NCBI RefSeq assembly: GCF_000935025.1
Contig: NZ_CP010836.1
Location: 310,001 to 374,000 of the forward strand
Direction: 5' to 3'
Origin: Sphingomonas hengshuiensis
GTDB taxonomy: Bacteria; Pseudomonadota; Alphaproteobacteria; Sphingomonadales; Sphingomonadaceae
Length of the DNA stretch: 64,000 nucleotides
A program made the translations under genes and the position numbers. Below, one piece after another: positions 24,434 through 31,904 of this stretch. Position 1 is the first letter of the stretch. Every line of letters starts with the position of its first letter. A model generated the notes under the pieces. That model was given only the letters and a program-made list of their open reading frames with translations. It did no database searches and had not been told where the DNA came from.

Positions 24434-24733
24434 TCAGATCTCACCTATGATCGACGCTATTTCGCCCAGCCGTTCGTCATCACGACGATAAAAAGTCCAT
24501 TGTCGGATGCGCTTGGCCGTCACCAGCCCGCTGGCTTGAAGCACGCGCATATGCTCGCTGAGTGTGGAGGCGTTCACGCCGAGCTTGTCGGCGATGAACT
24601 GGCCGCACACGCCGTCCTCGATCAGGTCGCCGTCGCGTTGCGGAGGAAAGTGAGCGGTCGGATCGCGAAGCCAGCCCAGAATTTGCAGGCGACGCTCGTT
24701 GCCCAGCGCGCGGAACAGATCTGCGGTTTCCAT
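24434..24733 (-). CDS. ArsR-family transcriptional regulator
   Basis: 99 residues: METADLFRALGNERRLQILGWLRDP, then GVCGQFIADKLGVNASTLSEHMRVLQASGLVTAKRIRQWTFYRRDDERL is the winged helix of ArsR/SmtB repressors. One Cys (GVCGQ) lies before the recognition helix; there is no CxC metal motif, so it may respond to an organic or redox signal instead of arsenic. It is followed by the VOC gene and is divergent from phzF, 65 bp away, so it probably controls both. Confidence 0.87.
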   Translation of the reverse strand: METADLFRALGNERRLQILGWLRDPTAHFPPQRDGDLIEDGVCGQFIADKLGVNASTLSEHMRVLQASGLVTAKRIRQWTFYRRDDERLGEIASIIGEI

Positions 24734-24798
24734 GTCGGGAATTTGCCAATTAACGAACTAAGTGTCAAGCATGCGGCGAATCGTAGCAGGATCGCGCA

Positions 24799-25686
24799 AT
24801 GACCTCATTTCCGTTCTTTACCGTCGATGTGTTCACCACCGCGCGCTTTGGCGGCAATCCGCTCGCAGTGGTGATCGGTGGCGAAACGCTCGACCCGGCC
24901 ACGATGCAGGCCGTGGCTGCCGAGTTCAATCTTAGCGAGACCACCTTCGTCCTGCCGCCCGCCGATCCCGCCCATACGGCGCGGGTCCGCATCTTCAACC
25001 GGACCGCCGAGATGGCCTTTGCCGGGCATCCGATGGTTGGGACTGCCTTCGTCCTGGCGGGGCGTCATCCCGATCTTGTCGAAGCGACGTTCGAAATACC
25101 GGCGGGCCTGGTCCGTGTCCGGATCGAACGAAATGCCACGGGCGACCCCGTCGGTGCCGCGATCACTACGCCGCAACCCCTGACGGTGGGAGAAGCGTTG
25201 GAACGCGAGGTGATCGCCAGCGTCCTGAGGCTGACTGCCGACGACGTGATGACGACGACGCATCCGCCAATAATGGCGTCGAACGGCAACCCTTACGTGA
25301 TCGCCGAACTGACCGATGACGCGCTAGCGCGTTGCTCGCCCGACCTGGATGCCTTCCGGGCGGCGCTTGCGGCGCATCCGCAGGACGGCAACCGTTTCTC
25401 GGTCCATGTCTACTGCCGAAAGGAACGCACGTTGCGCGCCCGCATGTTCGCGCCGCTGGCAGGAACCTGGGAGGACCCGGCGACCGGCAGCGCGAACGCT
25501 CCGCTCGCCTGCCTCCTGCTGTCGCTGGAGCCGGGAAGCGAGGCGGCGGTGTTCAACATCCACCAAGGTGTCGAGATGGGTCGACCGAGCCTGCTGCGCG
25601 TCGAGGCACGCCGTGTTGCAGAGGGCATCGTCGCTACGCTCGCCGGAGCGTGCGTAGCAGTCATGCAAGGGCAGATCACGCTATGA
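24799..25686 (+). CDS. PhzF-family isomerase
   Basis: 295 residues. FTVDVFTTARFGGNPLAVVIGG and FNLSETTFVLPP (catalytic Glu) are the signatures of PhzF/diaminopimelate-epimerase-fold proteins; AEMAFAGHPMVGTAFVL and WEDPATGSANAPLACLLL are the second-half equivalents. Phenazine PhzF catalyses a hydrogen shift on dihydrohydroxyanthranilate, but most relatives act on unknown small metabolites, and no other phenazine genes are here. It is divergent from the ArsR/VOC pair. Confidence 0.88.
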   Translation: MTSFPFFTVDVFTTARFGGNPLAVVIGGETLDPATMQAVAAEFNLSETTFVLPPADPAHTARVRIFNRTAEMAFAGHPMVGTAFVLAGRHPDLVEATFEIPAGLVRVRIERNATGDPVGAAITTPQPLTVGEALEREVIASVLRLTADDVMTTTHPPIMASNGNPYVIAELTDDALARCSPDLDAFRAALAAHPQDGNRFSVHVYCRKERTLRARMFAPLAGTWEDPATGSANAPLACLLLSLEPGSEAAVFNIHQGVEMGRPSLLRVEARRVAEGIVATLAGACVAVMQGQITL

Positions 25687-25817
25687 CGGATATTGCTTCC
25701 ACTATCGAAGCCCTTTCGCTTCCCGTCGATCGTACGATTGGGCCTCTTCTGATGGTGTCAGGGTCGGCGATCCGCGGTTCCTGTCGGGTCGCATGGGGCC
25801 GGCCTATGCCGACATGA
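25683..25817 (+). pseudogene. Small gene remnant coupled to phzF
   Basis: The ATG overlaps the phzF stop (ATGA). It reads MTDIASTIEALSLPVDRTIGPLL and ends after 44 residues; a neighbouring frame continues GDPRFLSGRMGPAYADMI, so a frameshift probably broke a longer gene that was once cotranscribed with phzF. I do not recognise the family. Confidence 0.35.
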
Positions 25818-25930
25818 TCCTGAATGGTGGCCGGTAACACGCAACTGCGGTTGTGCGGGCGCCGGACGACCTTAGCGACGCTCTTGGTCATGGCCGCCGT
25901 TCGCAGGTCCTTCGCGGAACGTCCTGAGTT

Positions 25931-25988
25931 GGTCGGCACCCGCCGCCGCAAAACGAACGCCGCATCGTGGGACGAAGCGGTCGTTCCA
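25931..25988 (+). repeat. Dispersed intergenic repeat, copy 2
   Basis: Second copy of the repeat at 21764-21822, same strand, with the shared core GGTCGGCACCCGCCGCCGC followed by AACGAACGCCGCATCGTGGG and GCGGTCGTTCC. It is about 4.1 kb from copy 1 with unrelated genes between. Confidence 0.75.
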
Positions 25989-26442
25989 GACGGTTACTGT
26001 GAACGTCGGGTTTCGGACAGACCGGCCATTCGCGGGGCCGCTGGTGTCGGGACAGCAGCAAGCAATCCCGGCCGGTACTGAACTGTACGATTCTGGAGAG
26101 GTCGTGCCGAAATTGCGGTCGTTGTTCCCCTGACGAAAAACCATGCCTTCAAGGTTGTCGCACACTTTCTCAATCCGACAGGGTTTGTCGGACACTCATG
26201 CCCAACATGGAGATCCTGCTATGCCCTCTCACCTTGATCATCGTGAATTTGCGCGTGGTGTTGTATCGACAAACATGTGTTTTCCGACAGTGACCGGCGG
26301 GCAGGCAGCGCTAAAACGCGGCCGGGCCGTTTCCGCCCAAAGTCGGTGATAGCGAGGGAAATCGGCCGCTCTTGAAAGCGGACATTTCGAACCAGGGTTC
26401 TGACCCTTCTCGCCGAGCAAAAAGGCGTGGGTCTGCGGCAGC

Positions 26443-26464
26443 GTCACAACCGCTCGGTTGTAAC
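26443..26464. repeat. 22-bp palindrome, copy 1
   Basis: GTCACAACCG, two bases, CGGTTGTAAC: nine of ten half-site pairs match. A second version lies at 28801-28822. The pair flanks the TetR/SDR/NAD-binding gene set, so it may be the TetR operator or a repeat that moved with the set. Confidence 0.5.
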
Positions 26465-26505
26465 ACCTGATAAGCGGGGAGAGCGACAGCCGAGATCGTC
26501 AGCCG

Positions 26506-27174
26506 TCATCGGGCCGCTCTGCTTGAATTGCGATCTATGTTTTCATTCATGTCCTCATTGGTTTTGAGGTGAATGCCGGTTGGAGCAGCAACGGCTCCTT
26601 CAATGAGCAAGGCGGCCACAGCGCTTGCCGGACTGATGCGCCATCGAAGCGGCAGCACGGGAGCCAGAATTCTCGCGATAACCTGTGCTGTACGTTCATC
26701 GGCGCGCTGGCGGTCGCGATGTCCTTCGAGCACGCTCGGACGAACGATCGTCAAGGACGCAAAGCCAAGTTTGCCCAATTCCGACTCCATCTCACCTTTT
26801 GTCCGAGTATAAGCAAATCGCGAGTACGGGTTCGCGCCAAGGGATGACGTCAGCGCGAAGCGTGTTGCCCCATTGGCCCGTGCATGTTGCGCGACAGAAA
26901 GCGGATAATCGTAATCGATCGCGCGGTAGGTAGAAGGTGATTGGGTCTGGGTGCGCGTGGTGCCGAGCGCGCTGACAACCGCGTCCACGCACCACCAACC
27001 GGCATGGTCGGGCATGTCGGAAAAATCGATTACGACATTCTTCAGCTTCTCGCACGTCGGGATCGGGCGCCGGGTCAAGGCGATGACCCGGCTGATCCGC
27101 GGGTCGGCGATCGACTGCATCACGACCTGCTGACCGACAAGTCCGGTCGCGCCTACGACCAGCAAGCGGGTCAT
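26506..27174 (-). CDS. NAD(P)-binding oxidoreductase, atypical SDR (HTATIP2/NmrA-like)
   Basis: 222 residues. LLVVGATGLVGQQVV is the GxxGxxG Rossmann motif; VIALTRRPIP follows the second strand. VDAVVSALGTT and ATRFALTSSLGANP match atypical SDRs of the HTATIP2/CC3 type, and FAYTRTKGEMESEL holds a Y-x3-K. It may bind NADP as an oxidoreductase or redox sensor. Its ATG overlaps the stop of the upstream SDR gene (ATGA), so the two are translationally coupled and lie in a TetR-SDR-this gene operon. Confidence 0.82.
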   Translation of the reverse strand: MTRLLVVGATGLVGQQVVMQSIADPRISRVIALTRRPIPTCEKLKNVVIDFSDMPDHAGWWCVDAVVSALGTTRTQTQSPSTYRAIDYDYPLSVAQHARANGATRFALTSSLGANPYSRFAYTRTKGEMESELGKLGFASLTIVRPSVLEGHRDRQRADERTAQVIARILAPVLPLRWRISPASAVAALLIEGAVAAPTGIHLKTNEDMNENIDRNSSRAAR

Positions 27175-28058
27175 GTCGCCATCCGTTTGGGAAAATGCGC
27201 TTTCAGACCTCGATCGAGCATCCGGTCCATCATCCGGTCGGGCATGAAGCTGACGAGGCGAGCGAGCATCGCGGTATACCGACCGACGGTGTAACGCGTG
27301 CGAGGCCGTGGGCTGGTAATCGCGTTCGCAATGACACGAGCCGCCTCCTCGGGTGCCGCGCCGCCGGGTACGGACGCTTGGGCTTGGGCTATGACCGCGT
27401 GCATCAAACCCTCGTAGCGACCGCGCTGTTCGGTTGTCATATCGTCGATGACGCGTCGGCCGGCGACATCGACTCGTCCCAGCATGCTGGTCGTGACCGC
27501 GCCCGGTTCGATCACTACGACCTTCATGCCAAGCGGTTCGACTTCGCGACGCAGGGAGTCGCTCACCGCTTCCAAAGCGAACTTTGTGGCGGCGTAGGGG
27601 CCATAGGCAGCCATCGCCACCTTGCCGCCGATCGACGAGATGTTGACGATGGTCCCACGGCTCTTGATGAGCACAGGCAGCAATGCCTGCATCATCGCAA
27701 CATGGCCGAAAAGATTGACCTCGAAGAGACGCCGCCAGTCGGGCAACGGGTAGGTTTCCAGCGGTGCGTTGACCGCCATGCCCGCATTGTTGACCAAGGC
27801 GCAGAGCGGACGCCGCTCAGGATCTTCGGCGATACGCCGTACCAGGGCGGCAATCCCCAATGAATCGGTGATATCAAGCAAGACCGGCTCGATACCCGGA
27901 GCACGGATCGCATCGGCATCGATGTCTCGGCGCACCCCGGCCAAAACGTGGAAGCCACGCCGGGCAAGTTCATGAGCCGTGGCGGCACCGATACCTGCCG
28001 ACGCACCGGTAACCACGACCATCTTCTGTTTAGACTGTTCGCTGATGATGATGTCCAT
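27171..28058 (-). CDS. Short-chain dehydrogenase/reductase
   Basis: 295 residues. VVVTGASAGIGAATAHELA, LVNNAGMAVNAPLE, ISSIGGKV and YGPYAATK give cofactor site, NNAG and Ser-Tyr-Lys catalytic residues of the classical SDRs. The arginines following the second strand (LAGVRRDID) favour NADP(H). The C-terminal extension (YTVGRYTAMLARLVSFMPDRMMDRML) is like SDRs acting on lipophilic alcohols or ketones. It is the middle gene of a probable operon with the TetR regulator upstream. Confidence 0.88.
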   Translation of the reverse strand: MDIIISEQSKQKMVVVTGASAGIGAATAHELARRGFHVLAGVRRDIDADAIRAPGIEPVLLDITDSLGIAALVRRIAEDPERRPLCALVNNAGMAVNAPLETYPLPDWRRLFEVNLFGHVAMMQALLPVLIKSRGTIVNISSIGGKVAMAAYGPYAATKFALEAVSDSLRREVEPLGMKVVVIEPGAVTTSMLGRVDVAGRRVIDDMTTEQRGRYEGLMHAVIAQAQASVPGGAAPEEAARVIANAITSPRPRTRYTVGRYTAMLARLVSFMPDRMMDRMLDRGLKAHFPKRMAT

Positions 28059-28095
28059 ATTGATTGTCCAGTCGCTCTTTTAAAGTTCAAATAAA

Positions 28096-28662
28096 TTAGG
28101 TCAGAACGCGCCAAAGCACCTCGAAACCGGCTGCGGCATGGACCCGAGCATGGGCAGGGTTTCGTGTCATGTAATCGACCGTCGCATCGACGATGCTCGT
28201 CACAATAGAGGCGACGAACATGAGGGGGGCATCGCGCAACAATCCATTGGCGCGGCTCCGATCCAGGAGCGCTTCAACGCCGGCAAAGGCTTGATCAGCA
28301 ACCTGGTGGCTCGCCTCAGTCACGGCGTTCGAAACGCCCAGATGGGCAAGGGTGCGGCGTTCCGCCGGATGCGCCGTTGCCCAACGCAGCCAAGCATTCC
28401 AGACATGTAACATCTGGTCACGCCGGGGGGCTTCGGTCGGGATGCCGGTCGTTGTCGACTTGGCCATGTCTTCTTTCAACTCTCGGTAGAGTTGGTTCAG
28501 GAGGTCGGCCTTGGTCTCGAAATAGGTGAACAGCGCGCCGTTCGAAACGCCCGCCTCCTTTGCGATCGACGCGGTCGGCGCACTGAGCCCCTGCGCGGCA
28601 ATGACCTTTATCGCCGCGGCAAGTATGGCGGCACGCTTCTCGTCGCTCTTTGGGCGGGCCAT
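28096..28662 (-). CDS. TetR-family transcriptional regulator
   Basis: 188 residues from ATG 28662 (GGAGT upstream; a GTG precedes it directly). The N-terminal HTH is clear: EKRAAILAAAIKVIAAQGLSAPTASIAKEAGVSNGALFTYFETKADLLNQLY. The C-terminal ligand domain is helical (HVWNAWLRWATAHPAERRTLAHLGVSNAV). It is the first gene of the operon with the two oxidoreductases and probably autoregulates it. A 22-bp palindrome at 28801-28822 lies 139 bp upstream. Confidence 0.88.
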   Translation of the reverse strand: MARPKSDEKRAAILAAAIKVIAAQGLSAPTASIAKEAGVSNGALFTYFETKADLLNQLYRELKEDMAKSTTTGIPTEAPRRDQMLHVWNAWLRWATAHPAERRTLAHLGVSNAVTEASHQVADQAFAGVEALLDRSRANGLLRDAPLMFVASIVTSIVDATVDYMTRNPAHARVHAAAGFEVLWRVLT

Positions 28663-28800
28663 CACATCACTCCAAGAATTCCTGCTTATAAGAGAGTGTG
28701 CAGTCAGTCAACTACCTTCGGCGTATTGAGTTGGGGATCGCAGAGCCCTGGGTCGGCACACCCGCTCGCAAGCTACTGGATTTTGTAACCTCCTCGCAGC

Positions 28801-28822
28801 GTCACAACCGAGCGGTTATGAC
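28801..28822. promoter_or_regulatory. 22-bp palindrome upstream of the TetR gene, copy 2
   Basis: GTCACAACCG, AG, CGGTTATGAC: nine of ten half-site pairs match; same design as 26443-26464. Position upstream of the TetR gene and symmetry suggest a TetR-type operator, but the presence of a copy beyond the operon's 3' end leaves a repeat origin open. Confidence 0.45.
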
Positions 28823-28910
28823 ACCGGCTCAAAGGCACCTTTCAACCATTCCGCTGCCGAAAGTTGCCTGTCGCCTAACCACCATTTATGGCCATTCATC
28901 GATTGGGTGT

Positions 28911-28961
28911 GCGGAAAACCCGGTCGTAATCACGACTATGCGACAAACAGGTGTTTTCCGC
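28911..28961. repeat. Nested inverted repeat before the second IS110 copy
   Basis: GCGGAAAAC (28911-28919) pairs with GTTTTCCGC (28953-28961), and within it GTCGT-AATC-ACGAC (28923-28936) forms a hairpin. The right arm lies in the word CGACAAACAGGTGTTTTCCG, also found near 26268. The remainder of 28663-29106 shows no gene. Confidence 0.5.
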
Positions 28962-29141
28962 CACGGCAGGTCATGCCGCCGTTGACTCAGCAGGGGGTTG
29001 CTCCGGATGGGTCGCAACGCCGAACATTTGTATGCGCAGCGTAAGTGGCAGGTCTTGCGAAGAGCCGCCGTTCACGCCTTCGCTCATGTATGGCGTGGGT
29101 TGGTCGATTGTGTTCTCTAATAGGGCAGGGTCTGGCTGCTC

Positions 29142-29362
29142 GGTCCTGAGCGGATTGGGTGCCTTTGGGTGCCTGCGTTCTCTGCGTGCTCGATATCGGC
29201 ACTTGATGGGGTCAGCTGGGTGCAACGTGGCTTGGTTGAAAGCGCAGTCGGTCGACGGGTCGGCCGCATGCTACAGAATCGGCGCCATCATTTGCTCCCT
29301 CCCTCGGGCGTTGCTCCCGCTCGGGAGCTCGGTGCGGCCTCCTGTCTCTTGGTCGGCGGAGA
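29142..29362 (-). ncRNA. Candidate bridge RNA region of the IS1111-type element (copy 2)
   Basis: Same non-coding right end as in copy 1, downstream of the recombinase gene on the minus strand, with the same GCTCCC-GAGC-GGGAGC hairpin. Conservation without coding sequence supports a functional RNA, though the copies are too young for this to be strong evidence. Confidence 0.45.
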
Positions 29363-30376
29363 TCAGGCCGGCCGGAAGTCGGTGCCGTGTCGGAGCATGG
29401 AGTGCATGATGATGGCGAGGCGTCGGGCAAGCGCGATCCGCGCCTTGCGCATGGTCGAGCGCCTGGCGATGGCGAGCGCCCAGTCCTTCAGCTTCAGATC
29501 GCCCTTGTAGCGGGTGAGCATGACGTTAGCCGACTCATAGAGCAGGGTTCGAACGCGTCGGTCGCCAACTTTGGAGATCCCGCCGACATAGTCGATCTCG
29601 CCCGACTGGTAGCGCCGCGGCACCAGTCCGAGATAGGCACCGAGATCACGCGAGCGGCGGAAGCGGCCCGGATCGTCGATGGCGGCGGTGAACGCCAGCG
29701 CGGTCAGTTGCCCAACGCCAGGGATGGTCATCAGCCGGCGGCACGCATCGGACGCGCGAACCAGCTTCTTCATGTCGGCGTCGATGGCCGCGATCGCGCC
29801 GAGTACGGCATGGCGTGCCGCCATGAGCCCTCGCATGGCGCCTGACAGGCCCGCAATGCCTTCGCTCATGGCGATCACCTGGTCTACGAACGCGGGGCTG
29901 AGACCACGCGGCAACCGGACGCCGAACACGACCGCGAGGCCACGGATCTGGTTCTCGAGCGTGACGCGCTGGCCGACCAGCTTCTTGCGCGCGATGATCA
30001 GCGCGCGCACCGCATGTGCCGGTAGCGACTTCACGTGCACGGGCTTAAAGAAGCCCGTCCTCGCCAACTGAGCCAGCCCACGCGCATCATTGCGGTCAGT
30101 CTTGTGTGTCGCCAGCGTCTTCAGCGCCTGATATGCCTGCCGGCTCTCGACGCAGACAACCGGCACGCCCAGTTCGGCCAAGCCATGGTAGAGCATCGGT
30201 GCCATGCGGCCCGTCTCGAACACCACACGCGTACACGCCGGGGCCTTGGCCAGGGCCGCCGAGATCGCCTCCGCTGATGACGACGCCGTCACCTCGTGTA
30301 TCACCGTGCCGTCACGATCAAGGACGCAGATGTGCGTCTTCTCCAGCGACACGTCCAGGCCAGCATAGTAATCCAT
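29363..30376 (-). CDS. IS110-family recombinase (transposase), copy 2
   Basis: 337 residues, identical to the protein at 9394 except Met for Val in the GL-AARH motif. DEDD RuvC-like N-terminal domain and Transposase_20 C-terminal domain with IPGVGQLTALAF and LGLVPRRYQSGE are complete. Several of the other differences are synonymous, consistent with a young duplicate that still codes for protein. Confidence 0.95.
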   Translation of the reverse strand: MDYYAGLDVSLEKTHICVLDRDGTVIHEVTASSSAEAISAALAKAPACTRVVFETGRMAPMLYHGLAELGVPVVCVESRQAYQALKTLATHKTDRNDARGLAQLARTGFFKPVHVKSLPAHAVRALIIARKKLVGQRVTLENQIRGLAVVFGVRLPRGLSPAFVDQVIAMSEGIAGLSGAMRGLMAARHAVLGAIAAIDADMKKLVRASDACRRLMTIPGVGQLTALAFTAAIDDPGRFRRSRDLGAYLGLVPRRYQSGEIDYVGGISKVGDRRVRTLLYESANVMLTRYKGDLKLKDWALAIARRSTMRKARIALARRLAIIMHSMLRHGTDFRPA

Positions 30377-30539
30377 GGTCGTTCTCCTCTTCTACATCGG
30401 AGCCGATCCTATCGGTCTCCATCGAAGAGCAGCCAGACCATTACCCAATGTTGAAAAAGCCGCCGCTGAGATCGAGGCTAGTGCCAGCTTAGGCGCGGTC
30501 TGGAGGGCTCATCCCCGGTTATGCGGGCGCTGGGATTGC

Positions 30540-31338
30540 GGGCATGGTGACTTGCGCCCCATTTTCAGGCCGCTGATAATTAGCTTCGGTGTTCATATGC
30601 TCATGGCGGGGGCGGTTCGTAAACTCGGCGGGTGCCAGCCCGCCAAGACTGCCGTGCGGACGCAGGGTGTTGCAGTCCGTCCGCCATGCCTCGATGATCC
30701 GTCTCGCCGCAGCCAGCGATGGGAACAGGCGCTCGTCCAGGAACTCGTCGCGCTAGCGACCATCAATGCTCTCGACAAAGCCGTTCTGCCGCGGCTCGCC
30801 CGGCGCGATATAGTGCCACTCGATCCCGGGGTCCTGGCACCAGGCGAGGACGGAGTGAATGGTGCGCTGGGTGGCTCTCTTCGGATTGATCTCCCGGATC
30901 AATCCGCGGCGGTCGGTGTCGCGGACCACCCTGCACGGCAGCCCGCGACGCTCAGCGATGGCGCTCAGTTCGCGGATGACGCGCCGACCCGACAGTGAAG
31001 TATCGACGATGCACGCCAGGCACTCCCGACTGTAATCGTCGATGACGTTCAGCATATGGAACTGTCAGCACGCAGGCCAGTGCATCCGATACGAAGTCGA
31101 GCGACCAGCGCTGGTTGGGTTCCTGCGGGATCGCCAGCGGCGCCCGCGTGCCGAGCGCCCGCTTGCGGCCACTACGCGTGCGCACCGTCAGCCGCTCCTC
31201 GCGGCACAGCGACTTCCAGATTTAGAATGTCGCATCGCTGATCCCCTGCTTACGGCACAGATCAGCCGTCTTCACACCAGCCTCATACTCGCGCAACATA
31301 CCAATGATATGATCCCCGGTAAATCGGCCTCGCCGCAT
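30540..31338 (-). pseudogene. Decayed IS3-family transposase (orfA and orfB remnants)
   Basis: Reading the minus strand from ATG 31338: MRRGRFTGDHIIGMLREYEAG, then TADLCRKQGISDATF before an in-frame TAA, which is OrfA. Further on [38 protein letters not shown], and [21 protein letters not shown] are the DDE-domain segments of OrfB, spread over different frames. The last part (FLDERLFPSLAAARRIIEAW) ends near 30540. Several stops and frameshifts make it inactive. It directly adjoins the IS110 copy. Confidence 0.8.
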
Positions 31339-31388
31339 CTCGTCTCCATCTGACGAGCTAACCTACCAATGGCATGATTTCTGGGAAG

Positions 31389-31654
31389 CACGTCGGTCCT
31401 GATCGATAGCCGCAACGGCAATTGCAAACAGCGTTCAGTGCCCAGCGCACACATGCTCGACAGACCGTATCTGGCGCACCTCGCAGCGATTGGCGCCCGA
31501 GGACATTGACATGGTGATGCGCACGTATCTCCATTTTGACCATGTCGACTGGAACACCCGGCTGGAAAACGCCGCCGGGTGCCGAGCTTTCCCGATGGTC
31601 GCTACAGCCTTGGCAAGCGCGACTACGAGCATTGGGCGGCGATCGCCATCTGAT
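31389..31654 (+). pseudogene. Metallo-beta-lactamase-fold hydrolase remnant
   Basis: Fragments in successive frames rebuild one protein: VLIDSRNGNCKQRSVPSAHM, then APEDIDMVMRTYLHFDHVDW, then RRVPSFPDGRYSLGKRDYEHW. The YLHFDH segment corresponds to the H-x-H-x-D-H zinc motif, with the first His changed to Tyr. Two frameshifts and a missing 5' part mark it as dead. Relatives include lactonase-like MBL enzymes; which one is not clear. Confidence 0.65.
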
Positions 31655-31849
31655 CGCGTCGGCGGCAGTGCCCGATCGGCGAGACATGCCGAAACCGCAG
31701 GGGCGTGCGCGGCATCTGGCGTCCCGAGTTCGGTGGGCGGCTCCGACGTGCGCAGCGGCTCGTGCAGCCGTCCCGCCCACAACAGGTTTGTCGCACAGCG
31801 ACTATCCACAGCACAAATGTTCACTCTTTCATCCATATTATTGTCAGAA

Positions 31850-31864
31850 TTCGAACAATTCGAA
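31850..31864. promoter_or_regulatory. Probable GlpR operator before glpD
   Basis: TTCGAA-CAA-TTCGAA at 31850-31864, within a direct repeat AATTCGAA, lies 40 bp upstream of the glpD start in an AT-rich stretch. The glp operon contains its own DeoR-type regulator, so this symmetric site is a natural operator candidate. It is inference. Confidence 0.5.
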
Positions 31865-31904
31865 AGGGATTGACGTTCGCTCTCCAACGCGCTCAAAATA
31901 GGCA

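Larger units (their letters stand above)
25818..26505. other. Gene-free, repeat-rich gap
   Basis: No gene is supported. It holds the dispersed repeat copy at 25931-25988, a hairpin TCCGACA-GGGTT-TGTCGGA at 26174-26192, the word CGACAAACATGTGTTTTCCG near 26268 (recurring with one change near 28941), and a 22-bp palindrome at 26443-26464. Confidence 0.6.
29107..30458 (-). mobile_element. IS110 family element, IS1111-type (copy 2, inverted)
   Basis: The reverse complement of 9312-10663 over 1352 bp, with about six differences noticed, including the stop codon (TGA here, TAA in copy 1). Subterminal inverted repeats are at 30427-30439 and 29129-29141. Sequence agreement ends abruptly at both limits. 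The two copies face each other's opposite strand and bracket 18.4 kb (10664-29106). Confidence 0.82.

Noticed and set aside
24799..25686. Phenazine biosynthesis locus
   Set aside because: Only a PhzF-family gene is present; most PhzF-like proteins are unrelated to phenazine and no other phz gene is in the window.
28911..28961. Integron attC-like site
   Set aside because: The nested arms lack the conserved attC core GTT/AAC simple sites and no integrase or cassette array is nearby.
9312..30458. Composite transposon formed by the two IS110 copies
   Set aside because: IS110/IS1111 elements move by RNA-guided recombination of single circular copies, not as composite transposons; I treat the pair only as possible inversion endpoints.
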